64,000 bases of DNA from contig NW_026944220.1 in assembly GCF_033297405.1 (NCBI RefSeq), forward strand, positions 4,520,719 through 4,584,718, read 5' to 3'. Positions 11,362 through 21,039 of the stretch are shown here, in pieces. Made by a program: the position numbers and the translations under genes. The notes below the pieces were generated by a model, which saw only the letters and a program-made list of their open reading frames with translations, had not been told where the DNA came from and made no database searches. Origin of the DNA: Parathielavia appendiculata. Taxonomy: Eukaryota > Ascomycota > Sordariomycetes > Sordariales > Chaetomiaceae. Positions within the stretch are counted from its first letter, which is position 1, and the number at the start of each line of letters is the position of its first letter.

Positions 11362-12967
11362 TTACAACTTGATGGTGACATCGTACATGTCCAACCCTAC
11401 GGCTACGCCCGTCACAACCGCCATATACCCACCCAGTATCCCCATCGTCGCTATTCTCCCGACGTCCAGCGTGCGCACCGTCATGTTGACCAGTCCCGTC
11501 AGCAGGTTGGCCAGTAGAAAGACGGCCAGGCCGTTGCGGTTATATGCCCGCAGCACGCGGCTCGTCGCCGCGTCGTACGCCTCCTTCTCCACCTTGGCGT
11601 CCTGCGCCCTGTAGAACGCCGGGAAGAACAGCGCATCCACCAGGGAAAATGCCAACAGCAGCGCGCTGTTGAAGGCCACCACCCACAGTATGTAGGGCAG
11701 ATTTGCCAGTCGCCGAGACACCGTCAGCCCTGCGCCGTAGGTGTAGCTTGTGCAGAAGAGGTAGACGGTAATCCAGAGCAGCGACCAAGCCGACAAGGTG
11801 TGCAGGAGCGCGGTGCGCTTAGAGCTGACCAGGCCGATAACACGTCGGGGCTTGAGGTCTCGGGGCAAGACATACATACCAGTGTCCTGGCCGGCAAGGA
11901 AGATGGCGAGGTATCCCCAGAAACTGAACATGCCCTCCCTGTTCATCGAGATGAGGTCCGTCCGAGGCCCAGCCAGAATGTAGGCCTTCAGCTCTGTGCT
12001 TTCGAGAAGAACTTGGTACATGACGCCCAATAGGATTGCTAGTCCGGCATACGACGGCACCACCTTGAGTGCCGACTGGAAGAGAGCCACGAAGGGAGGC
12101 AAGAAGCCCAGAGTGAAAAAGAAATTCCAATGCACCCCGTATTCCGTCACATGCTCTGCATAGTCAAGGCCCTTCACACTAAGCAGCCTCACAAGACCCA
12201 GAGCAAGCAGCGGCAGGGAGTGGCGCAGCGACTGCACCAGCCGTGTGGCGAGCGGCGTGGACCTTCCTTCGGCGCGCTCCTTAAGCACAGGCCGAGAGGC
12301 GACGATGCCGGCCGAGAACACAAACGACCCGACGCCCATGTCCATCAGCGAGGTTCCCCATGTCTCTACCTTGGCAAACCGGCGCGGGAACAGGCGGAAG
12401 TCGACGGCGAGGATGCATATGCAGGTGACGACCAGCATATTGCCGCGGTAGTGGGTCAGGAAGGGCTTGGTGGACAGGACCCCGAGCGGAGCCGACGCCG
12501 TCTTGAACTGCGCATTGGGCGGGAGCTGGGGCTTCTTTTTGCGTGTCGAGGGGGCGGCAGCGGGGACGAGACAGACGGCAGCGGCGGCCGTCAGGAGGAG
12601 TATGTTGAGGAGGAGGGGGGCGCGCGAGTAGAGGGTGACGGAGAGCAGGAGGGCGCCTACGTTGAGTAGGAAGTCGACGACAAAGGCTTCTGCGGTGTAG
12701 GGAGTAAAAAACGACTGTCGGGCTTGAAGGGCGGACCACAGGAGGGCGACGACCTGAGGGGTGGTTGATCAGCAACATGGCGGTGATGGCTTTGTCATGA
12801 TAGGTGACGGCTTCGATAGCTCTTACCGGTGCCACTGCGCAGACCTGTGCAATCTCTGCCACTGATCCTCCTGAAAGATTCGAGACAAAGTCCTCCTTGA
12901 GTTGCTTGTAGGTCGGCGCAGCAGTTGCCGCAGCTGTCGCTATTGCCGCGTTTGCTGTGTCGGCCAT
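11362..12967 (-). CDS. GWT1: GPI-anchored wall transfer protein 1 (inositol acyltransferase)
   Basis: Gwt1 acylates the inositol ring of GlcN-PI in the endoplasmic reticulum, an early step of GPI-anchor synthesis, and is the target of the manogepix class of antifungals (established for the family). Exons are 12827-12967 and 11362-12753, joined by a 73-nt intron, giving 510 residues, the usual family length. The conserved N-terminal YKQLKEDFVSNLSGGS and the AVAPVVALLWSAL segment are completed only after splicing. Many hydrophobic helices follow, with the family block FRRFAKVETWGTSLMDMGVG written here as FPRRFAKVETWGTSLMDMG, and SMNREGMFSFWGYLAIFLAG in the C-terminal half. The end NMTVRTLDVGR...YDVTIKL is also family-like. 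The frame is intact with no missing block. GPI-anchored wall proteins depend on this step, so it fits the cell-surface role of other genes nearby, but no co-regulation is visible. Confidence 0.93.
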
Positions 12968-13967
12968 GGTCTGGGGATGCGGAGGATGCGGAGCTAAAAA
13001 GGGGTAACAAAGAAGGTGTCGTGGGCAATGTCAAGAAAACATCTCACCAGTCAGCCCGACAGTAACTCGATAATCTGTACTGTGCAGGACGCCGACACCC
13101 GGGTTTATGATTCACGATGTTAAAGGCTCAAAGTGAGAAGTGAGGTGCACTTTCGGCCTGGCGATGCCAGCTTGCGGCTTCCCGACTCAATGGGTCTTGA
13201 AGGTGCCACACACCAGTCGGCTGAGCCAATGAGCCTGCAATAGCTATGCCTGTCACAATCCAGTCTCAGAAGCCTTTATCCCAACCAACTCGTCAACTTC
13301 TCAACTTTCAACCTAACTAACAAACTCAATTCAACCAGAGCCCTCATCGGACAGGCTGAGGCAGCATTTTGACGCTTGCACTTCTTATTGCATCTCTTAG
13401 TACATTTCATGACCATGCGATAGGAACCACCCAGACGCCCAAGAGCCGGCCCTTCCGAAACTCAACTCGCACCAAGTATGCAGCAAACTGCAAACAAAAT
13501 GTTGTCAGAGGCGTGCTCCCGTCCTCTTTGTTCTCAAACCAGCTTGCACCGGGAGCCTGCACAGCTTCGGTGGTTGGTGACGACGCTCTGGAACGCGCGA
13601 CATGCCATCGCACATACCATGCATGCTCTTAAAAAAAGAGATCTTGTATGCGCGCCAGTCTTTGTCTCCCAGCGGTCCGATGAGCCGCCCACAGCTCTGT
13701 CTCGCGATGCTACACCTAGCTGACTCACCAGATACGCCTGCTTTGGGCCACAGCATTCTTTTCAATGTTGAGGAAAGAAGTACAAAAGCAGTATGGCCAC
13801 CGCTGGCTGCGCCGCCCTCACCGTCGCCGCCATGATTTCCGTCCCTGACTCTCAGAGACATCCTCAGCGATGACACCATATTGTCATTTGACTTCAGTGT
13901 CCAATATATCTGCATGTTAGAAGAAACCTGACTGGGACTTCTTGTTGCCGCTTCGCATCAACCAGGC
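12968..13967. other. divergent promoter region between GWT1 and BTB-like gene
   Basis: This is a 1.0-kb spacer between divergently transcribed genes. It has CCAAT-type sequence near 13226 and pyrimidine-rich stretches near 13260-13330 that may be leader sequence. Frames on either strand here are unconvincing. Confidence 0.55.
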
Positions 13968-15197
13968 ATGGAGACACGAACTCGATCCAGGCCGGAGCTA
14001 CGCCCAGTGTGCACCAGCCGCGAGCAGCATTCGGCATATCCCAGGACCACACCTCAATCGGCCACAGGCCCGCTCTTCTCGGCTTCATTGAGCTTACCTA
14101 GCCCCATGTACCCAGCATCGCCCGGCTACGACTATGCCATGAGGGCCCATGAGCGAGCTTTGGTGGACAGGCTGGATCAGCGGGGGAGGCGCGAATCTCC
14201 TCATCAACAGTCACCAACAACGGCTCGCTCGCTCTCACCCAAAGCTGAGCAAACCATGGGTGCTCGGCGTGATTCGGTCGCCAGTTTGCCCCTGCCCCGC
14301 GCCCCTGCCCTATCGCCTCGGTCACAAGGCTTTGCACAGTATCCGGGGCCGCAGACTATCGCGGCCCAGACCAGGGAGATTCTGCTCCGAGGCCTGCCGG
14401 ATGGCCTACCCCGTTCGCCGCTAGATCCTTCCAGTGCCACCGACGACCGCCGCCAGTTGTTGCCGCCATGGCTCCCCGGCGCGCGGCGTGGTAGCCAGCA
14501 GGTACGGGAGGAACTCCAGAGCTGGGGGCATGTGTACTATGGCAACAGCTCCATCGCCGACTGCTTTGTCTCGGCTGTGGCTCTTCGACGACACAGCGAC
14601 AGCTCCTCGGCCGATGAAGATGCGACACCCAAGGAAAGCCCACCTCGTCGTGGAAGGAATCGGGTAATCATCCGTGCACGCGTGAGGCCGTGTGCACTCG
14701 ATCGAAAACCTTTCCTCCTCCGGCGAACGTTTGATATGGACGAACTAAGAGCTACCATCCCGGAGCTGTCATCCGTGGCGTCATCCGGATCCCGGCGGCC
14801 ATCAGCCGAGCATCTAACTCGCAGTCCGCTTCCAGCCAGCCGGCGGCGATCGTCATTGGCGGCCAGCGCCAATCACGGCCTAGACCTCGACAGGTCTCAT
14901 GTTCAGAGCACCAATACGGTGCCGATTCGTAAGTCACTGAATCAGTCAGCTCTTCGGAGTTGCCTCCGCCTTCATAACGCTGACAAGTTTTTCCCAGATC
15001 TTAAGTATGCACGCGCATTCTTGCCCGTCCTGGCCGCGCTTCTCTACTCGGGCCACATACGGAAGGGTGACATAGTCGACCTGCCGCTGCCCTACCCGGA
15101 GGCATGGACTCAGACCGTGGCACATGTCTACACTGGCCAGGGAGAGCTCACTCAGACCATCAAGCAAAACATTCTGTATCTGGGAGGTAAAATCTGA
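13968..15197 (+). CDS. BTB/POZ-like fungal protein
   Basis: This is a conserved filamentous-fungal protein of unknown function with a divergent BTB-like C-terminus. Exons 13968-14928 and 14998-15197 give 386 residues. The 69-nt intron (GTAAGT donor, CTGAC branch, CCCAG acceptor) is a multiple of three and lacks a stop, so an unspliced reading adds 23 residues. Splicing restores TNTVPIHLKYARAFLPVLAA, the family pattern as I remember it. Residues 1-175 are Ser/Pro-rich. Residues about 180-260 hold a conserved block (SWGHVYYGNSSIADCFVSAVALRR, RVIIRARVRPCALDRKPFLL, RTFDMDEL). The C-terminal 65 residues hold PYPEAWTQTVAHVYTGQGEL and ILYLGGKI, the helical second half of a BTB fold. A donor-like GTAAAA precedes the stop, but no convincing further exon was found. 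Confidence 0.75.
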   Translation: METRTRSRPELRPVCTSREQHSAYPRTTPQSATGPLFSASLSLPSPMYPASPGYDYAMRAHERALVDRLDQRGRRESPHQQSPTTARSLSPKAEQTMGARRDSVASLPLPRAPALSPRSQGFAQYPGPQTIAAQTREILLRGLPDGLPRSPLDPSSATDDRRQLLPPWLPGARRGSQQVREELQSWGHVYYGNSSIADCFVSAVALRRHSDSSSADEDATPKESPPRRGRNRVIIRARVRPCALDRKPFLLRRTFDMDELRATIPELSSVASSGSRRPSAEHLTRSPLPASRRRSSLAASANHGLDLDRSHVQSTNTVPIRKSLNQSALRSCLRLHNADKFFPDLKYARAFLPVLAALLYSGHIRKGDIVDLPLPYPEAWTQTVAHVYTGQGELTQTIKQNILYLGGKI

Positions 15198-15946
15198 GAT
15201 TGTGAGATCGGGGTGGGGAGGCATAACCGCATTATTCTCCAATTCTGCCGTCATGGCCACATGACCTGGGGGGCTACTAGGCTTCTGACTACAGATCGAC
15301 CCCTCTTACTGTACATTTGTATGACGGGCTTCGTCCTGTGCTTTTCTCTGAGTACGTCTTTGATTATCAAGAAACCTACCCGGCGAGATCTAGCTTACCT
15401 CATCACCAGTCCAAGTGCCACTGACCGGTCTATGCTCCGTTGTGTCCTAGGTTGCAATGTCGGTGATTTTGGTCGCCCCATAGCGTGCCTCGCGTGCCTC
15501 GCGTGCCTCGCATGCTTCCACTGTCAGGGAGCGAAATGCTAAGGGCGCGAGAGACTAAGGTTTCCTCTGTGCAGGGATTCAGTAGTTTTGTCGCCGCCCA
15601 CGGAGTACTCCATCCTCCTTTGCCTTTGGCTATCCATCTGATCTCAATCAGGATTGCTGAACGCTAGCACGCGTTTGGGAGTCAATGCGCATCGACCAGT
15701 CCAGATCAAAAATGCGGCGGGCTCCGTCGCCCTCAACTACGGGAATTGCCGTCTACACACCACGGCGGCGTGGCCTGTCGAGCCTGTGTATATCAGCACC
15801 CGTGGGACTCCAGATGGCCCACCTGACCACTTTCTCCGGGCGGTCATGATGGAACGCCATCCATACCGTGGTTTCGCTCAGAGCGACACCGAGCCTGAAG
15901 GGCCATCCAGCACAGCACCTCATCAACGGTCAGCCACAATACCGAA
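15198..15946. other. intergenic between BTB-like and P-loop genes
   Basis: Same-strand spacer of 0.75 kb that should contain the promoter of the downstream P-loop gene. It contains a 9-bp tandem repeat at 15483-15518. The 110-codon frame at 15213-15542 is not supported. Confidence 0.55.
15483..15518. repeat. 9-bp tandem repeat, about four copies
   Basis: Three exact copies of GCGTGCCTC are followed by a fourth with changes (GCATGCTTC). The differences in the last copy are C/G to T/A transitions. Confidence 0.85.
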
Positions 15947-17575
15947 ATGAGTGCGGCTCCCGTCGAACGTCCCCGTCTTCCGACGTCCTTCTCATCTCCC
16001 AACATCTTTCGCCGGCCCATGGACCCGGGTCCAGCCCCGTTGGTGTACATCAACGGCTGGCACGGCATCGGCAAGGAGACGGTGGGCGAGTGCCTGACAT
16101 TGCTCCTCGGGAAGGAAAAGTCGCTACTCATCGACGTCCGCAGCGTCGGGCCGGACAGCATCACCGGCAGCAGCAGTTCCCCCGACTCGAAACATCACCA
16201 CCACCGCCGACACAAGCATGAGGATAACCCGCTCTTGACCCCGGAACACCCGCGCTACTTCTCATTCGACACGGACCTTGATTGGGATCCCACCTCTGTC
16301 GGCCTGGCATCGCCAGCCTACTCTTCATGCACCTCGCGCTCCGCATCCTTCTCTTCCGACTGCAGCATTGCCACCGCTTCCACCACCCACACCGCAACCA
16401 CCTCCCCGATTCTCACCACCAACTCTTTCCCGTTTCCAGCTGCTTTACCAGGAGTCACGCAAAGCACCCCAGCCTTCCCACCCACCCCCCTGCTGCCACC
16501 CACACCACCAGCCCCGCCAACTGCCGCCAGCACGAACAGCACCACACCCACCCAAACTCCCTGTCCTCCTCCGCCATCACCACCACCATTACCACCACCA
16601 TTACCACCACCGCCCATCAACAGCAACAGCAACCAAGCCACCCAACCCGAAGCCAACCATCACCCATCACCACAAGTCTCCCTCGAAAACCTAACCCACG
16701 TCCTAGCCAACCCACTCAACCTCCACCGGCTGGTTATACTCCCGGCCCACGCGCCCGACACGCCGGCGGGCCGGGCCTTGCTTCACACCTTCGAGGCGGC
16801 GGCCGCTCGCGCTGGGAGACTGTTTGTTTGCGTCGAGCTGCGGTGCGAGATGGGCGTTTATCAGGCAAGGGCTGTTCGCTGTCGCGACGGGTTGGGTTCG
16901 AGATTGGGGGTTACAAGTACATGTACGGATAGGCGGGGTGGGAGTAATATGGACTTGAAATATTGGGGGGTGAAGGAGGGTGGTGGTGGGTTCTGTTCGG
17001 GTTCTGGTGCGGAATCATCTTTTGGTTCGTCATGGTCCGGGTTAGGAGGAGGGGTTGTGAGTCGTTCCGGTTGCGGTTCTGGGTCTAGTTCTGGTGCACG
17101 ATTGGGGGACGGGTGTGATTCGAGCCTCGGTTGTTGTGGCGGTTTAGGTATGGTGGCGGAGATTGAGATAGCCAGGAGGGAGGTGGTGGGCCTGAGTGAG
17201 GGCTACGTCGCAGGGTCGGCGGGCCCCGGCGGATGTGGGTTTGCGGCTGTTGATGGGAGGGAAGGAAGAGGGAGATCGATGAGTTTACCTTATACTGGGG
17301 CAGTGACGGCACCAATACCACTTGGACAGACGATAGGCCTTTCAGCGGGAATCCGGCGGGCTGGTAGCCAAACCCTGGCGATGCCGGGGAAGGCCGGGTT
17401 GACGGTCGATGTCACATCTCTTCCCGCGTTCGAGGCGGCGCTACAAATCGTCGAGTTTGTGAGGACACTGGAGGCAGAGAGGGACGCCGAGCTGTGCAGT
17501 TCTAGAGATGGCCTTGCCATACCGCCGGGGCGAAGCCTGGAGAATCGGAAGGAATGGGTTGCGTCTGCCGGGTGA
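15947..17575 (+). CDS. P-loop NTPase-like fungal protein with low-complexity insertions
   Basis: This is an uncharacterised filamentous-fungal protein, 542 residues, with one uninterrupted frame. A phosphate-binding loop GWHGIGKET (residues 37-45) sits in VYINGWHGIGKETVGECLTL. The spacing GxxGxGKxT is that of adenylate-kinase-like P-loop kinases, and LLIDVRSVG follows as a likely second strand. Residues about 120-240 are Ser/Thr/Pro-rich low complexity. A conserved helical part follows (LENLTHVLANPLNLHRLVIL, GRALLHTFEAAAARAGRLFV), then a Gly/Ser-rich stretch (about 320-460). The C-terminal LTVDVTSLPAFEAALQIVEF is the other family block. No clear Walker B is visible, so catalysis is uncertain. 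Codon use switches sharply from C-rich to G-rich around 16850. An intron in the G-rich part cannot be excluded, because GTGAGT occurs near 17193, but the frame stays open. Confidence 0.68.
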   Translation: MSAAPVERPRLPTSFSSPNIFRRPMDPGPAPLVYINGWHGIGKETVGECLTLLLGKEKSLLIDVRSVGPDSITGSSSSPDSKHHHHRRHKHEDNPLLTPEHPRYFSFDTDLDWDPTSVGLASPAYSSCTSRSASFSSDCSIATASTTHTATTSPILTTNSFPFPAALPGVTQSTPAFPPTPLLPPTPPAPPTAASTNSTTPTQTPCPPPPSPPPLPPPLPPPPINSNSNQATQPEANHHPSPQVSLENLTHVLANPLNLHRLVILPAHAPDTPAGRALLHTFEAAAARAGRLFVCVELRCEMGVYQARAVRCRDGLGSRLGVTSTCTDRRGGSNMDLKYWGVKEGGGGFCSGSGAESSFGSSWSGLGGGVVSRSGCGSGSSSGARLGDGCDSSLGCCGGLGMVAEIEIARREVVGLSEGYVAGSAGPGGCGFAAVDGREGRGRSMSLPYTGAVTAPIPLGQTIGLSAGIRRAGSQTLAMPGKAGLTVDVTSLPAFEAALQIVEFVRTLEAERDAELCSSRDGLAIPPGRSLENRKEWVASAG

Positions 17576-19359
17576 GAGTGTCGTGCTTGAAACACTTCTT
17601 GGCCCGAGCGGTCCACCTTGGAGCCCCAAGAGACTTCGCTATATCACAGAGAGCGTCGTAGCAAAGCGGCTTCGAGCGGACGAGTGCCGGCGAGGACGGC
17701 ATTTATGGCAGGCTCTTATGCTCGTCTGCCGAGGCTAGGCGTCACGGCCCCGCTGTCGAGCCCCATTGGTCTCCCTTCACCGACCAGAGAAGCGAGACCA
17801 ATTAGGAAGCCACACCGGTCAGCAAGCGCCGCTTTCAAATCACAAGATCAAAGCCGGGAAGAGTCTGGCCATCCGCGAAGCCGGCTATCTCGGCACAGCA
17901 TCCGTACGGCGTCACGTTTGTTGCCAGTTCCCGCGTTGGTTTGTTTCACAGGCTTCTGCATGGGAGGGACGGACCGTGGCAGGGCACAGCAGAGGCACAA
18001 CATCCAGGGAAGAATGGGACGAACTGACACATGACCGCTGAGCGTGGCGCGGGCACCCAGCGTCGGCTACTGTATCCAGTGACGGCTTGGCATCTATCGG
18101 GCGGCGTGTTCTCTGGTGTCCTATCGCTCCCTGTCTATCACTTTCGATAGGCTTCTGGGTTTGTCCTGAGCCTCTACCCATGAGCCAGCCCGAGACCAAC
18201 TTCGCTGAAGAGCCATCGCATAGGTTTCAGGGGTCATTGCCCTGTGCTCTTGGGCGGCCCGGCGCCTGCTCTCTTGCCAGCCCCAGGCCCCGGCCCGTCA
18301 GGAAGAATTAGGGACGCGGGAGGATCTCCGGCGCGATATCTCGCAGACCCTTCAACGATTACTGCAGGAGCACTTCCAGAGCACCCTACGTGCAGGACGC
18401 TGTGTGGGGGAGGGCGGCCGGGGAAGAGTGCAGATTCGTCCGGATCTTGGCTGAGACGGGGCGAGCGTCATGCTGATATCAGCGTTGACAGTAAACTCTT
18501 ACATCATGGAGGATTGGGATACGAGTGAGATATGCAAACCAAGTGAGGCAGGTGGGTTTGGAGTCCAGTTGACATGTATCTTATCATCATATTCAAAGTG
18601 TGATTCGGATCATGAACTCCTGTCCCCTGGGCTCTAGCATACACTCACCACCCCTAGTGTTGTTGTATGTTGGAGGTTAGCCCATGGCTATGACCGTGGT
18701 GTTCCCATCCAGGACTTTCACACGTACGGACTTTAATCCTCAAACTTCACTCAGCTACAGCGTTATCTGTCAGCCACAGTCAGGCCATTTTCAGAGTTTT
18801 GCGTAACCTCCACCATCTGTCTGTTCTACACGAAACAACAAATCTGTGTCCCGTGTCGACCCCGCACATCCCGAGGGCCGACCAGAAGAGGAGACACTTG
18901 CTGGGCCGCTCACCAACATGCCCTGTCCGTCTCCATAACCACATTCAAGACGCGTTCCAGTACAGTATGCACTACATGATCCCTGTACCTCGAAGGTACC
19001 GTTCAGGGCAGGACAGGAACGGCAATCATCTCCGTAGCCCTCCGATAACCGACGCGGGCCGGAGTCCACATCAACTGCATTCAGAATCCAGGTCAACTCC
19101 GGGGCAAGGTTCATCAGGCGCGAGCCGATCGATCGACAACGGTCGCGGAGGAAGAATTCGTCCTGCTTCATCAGCTCACAATTAAAACTCCGAGAGCTCC
19201 ATAGCAATCTCACGCTGCACGGGATGCATCAGTGACTAGACGTACTAATTGAGATGCATACAGGATGCTGTTGGATCAGAAACCCATCTGGGATGCAGTT
19301 GACCAGCCGCACTAGCTCAAACTGGTCAATACGCACCGTATATATGGGTCTAGCGATGC

Positions 19360-19720
19360 CTCTATCTGCAGTTTCCTTCCTCTTTCTATATATGACTATA
19401 CTAAGATATTACTATTATTTCAGATATTTCTAGAGCTTTTATTTTATATATTTAAAGCCTAAATTTATTATTATTATTATTATTCCTATATTGCTATGCC
19501 TTAGAACTCGCCAGATTCTCTACTACTAATTACAAAGGAAAACTATGCCCATAAGGCTGGATTATAAAAATCTCTATCTACTCTATACTAGTCTGAAGTT
19601 CTGAATCTACCTACTATAGTGAAAAGAAAAGCGTAGATAACTAACGAGGCCATCGGGTAAGCCTAATTCTAGCTGTGCAGCTCGCTTATACTCTAGGAGC
19701 CTGTCAGGACATGTAGCAGG
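19360..19720. other. AT-rich block, possible RIP-mutated relic
   Basis: This stretch is much richer in A+T, and especially TA steps, than the rest of the window. It includes a (TTA)n run at 19465-19484 and multiple stops in every frame. Such blocks in this group of fungi are often transposon remains altered by repeat-induced point mutation. No transposase motif survives that I can recognise, so the origin is inference. Confidence 0.5.
19465..19484. repeat. TTA trinucleotide microsatellite
   Basis: Six tandem TTA units plus TT lie in the AT-rich block. Confidence 0.85.
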
Positions 19721-20719
19721 ACAGCTGTGTTGCGGGGTACAGTGCTGTATCGTGACCCACATATAACCTACAGGATTGCAAGGTCGGAGCTACTTGCGAT
19801 TCGATACCCTTTTTCAGGAGATGCGATTTGGCTGAGTGGATTGGTTGTGCACGTACCGTCACAGAGCCTCTCAGAGCATAGTAGCTACCTGATCACCTTT
19901 GTTGCAAGGCTTCTCTCTTTGCTTCCCTACTCGTCGAGAGCCCGTTTCATCATTTCGCGTCAAGATCGCCTTCCAGCGGGCCGCATCAGCAGCAACAGCA
20001 GCCAAAGTGAGCCGATCATCACAAACCATATCAACGAGCGAGCGAGTGAGAATGGGACGAGGAAAAAAAAGGTCCTACAGGTTAAGGCCACCCCCTCCCC
20101 TCCTCACCCCACCCTCGAATATGGGCCTGGAATCCTCATCATCTGTCGTACCCAACCAATCATCTTCATCAATTTTCGGCCGAGAAAAACCTACACAGTG
20201 AAGACGATTCAAAGCGAGAATGGCGTGCATCATGCAACATGCAAGACGCAGCTAAACTAAGCAGAAACCAGCAGCGGACGAAAAAGATCAGGGACAGAAA
20301 GCGAATTCCAGTAGGAGAGCAGAACAGAGAAATCGCAATGCAAACGCCCTGCCATCTTGTGTGTAATAAAGTTTACTATACCGAATGCTCGAAACCCTGC
20401 CTCGACATCTGTTAGTAGGTACAGTAGTCACAACCCTTCCTCGCCCTTGATCAGTCACATGCTGTACTTTTGTTCCGTTTCGCTCCTGCCATTGCCGGTC
20501 GTGCCCTGCCCTTCCCTGGCCAGCGGCCCCAGATTTGCGATCCGCGCCGCCGACCGTTGAGGCGATCACGATATTGCTTTTTTCCCCTTGCCCCTGCGCG
20601 TCAGGGCATCCGGCTCGGGTTTTATAAATACGGATGATACCTCCCCTTGAATCTAAAGCACCAAAACTGGGGACACCAGTCACACCAATTTCTGCTAGCG
20701 AGCACCACTAGCATTTGTT

Positions 20720-21039
20720 CAATTCAATTGACTGCGCGCATTGTGATGCATCAGCATCATCATATGTAATCCGTACAAACCGCAGAACCAGCCAATTCGC
20801 TCAAAAGAACGTAACCCGGGCTGAATCGTAACAAGGTCGTGTCGGCTTGCAGCCCCACTTTCGGGTCACGGCCCACTCTTTAGCCGCCCCACTCCGCTCT
20901 AGCTATGTGTCTAAGGGTTAGGAGTCTCTCTATCCTGAGTATGGTGGCTTAGGAGGCTTGGAAGCCGTTAAACGGATAGAGTAGTAAATATCGAGGCTTG
21001 AAAGATAATTTATCGCAAGCGTGTAGTCAATTGAATTGA
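20720..21039. mobile_element. candidate MITE-like element with terminal inverted repeats
   Basis: The left end reads TCAATTCAATTGACT (20720-20734), and its exact reverse complement AGTCAATTGAATTGA closes the element at 21025-21039. The similarity runs further inward, GCGCGC on the left against ACACGC on the inverted right end, differing by G/A transitions. The total is 320 bp with no coding capacity. A target-site duplication is not clear, and no second copy was noticed in the window. The call is therefore tentative. Confidence 0.4.

Noticed and set aside
15213..15542. Further exon for the BTB-like gene through a GTAAAA donor at 15187
   Set aside because: The donor is weak, the frame after the best acceptor has no BTB-like sequence, and the protein already ends in the expected LYLGGKI.
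18791..19213. 140-codon minus-strand frame with several cysteines, as a possible small secreted protein
   Set aside because: No signal peptide at its start and an irregular composition; it adjoins the AT-rich relic.
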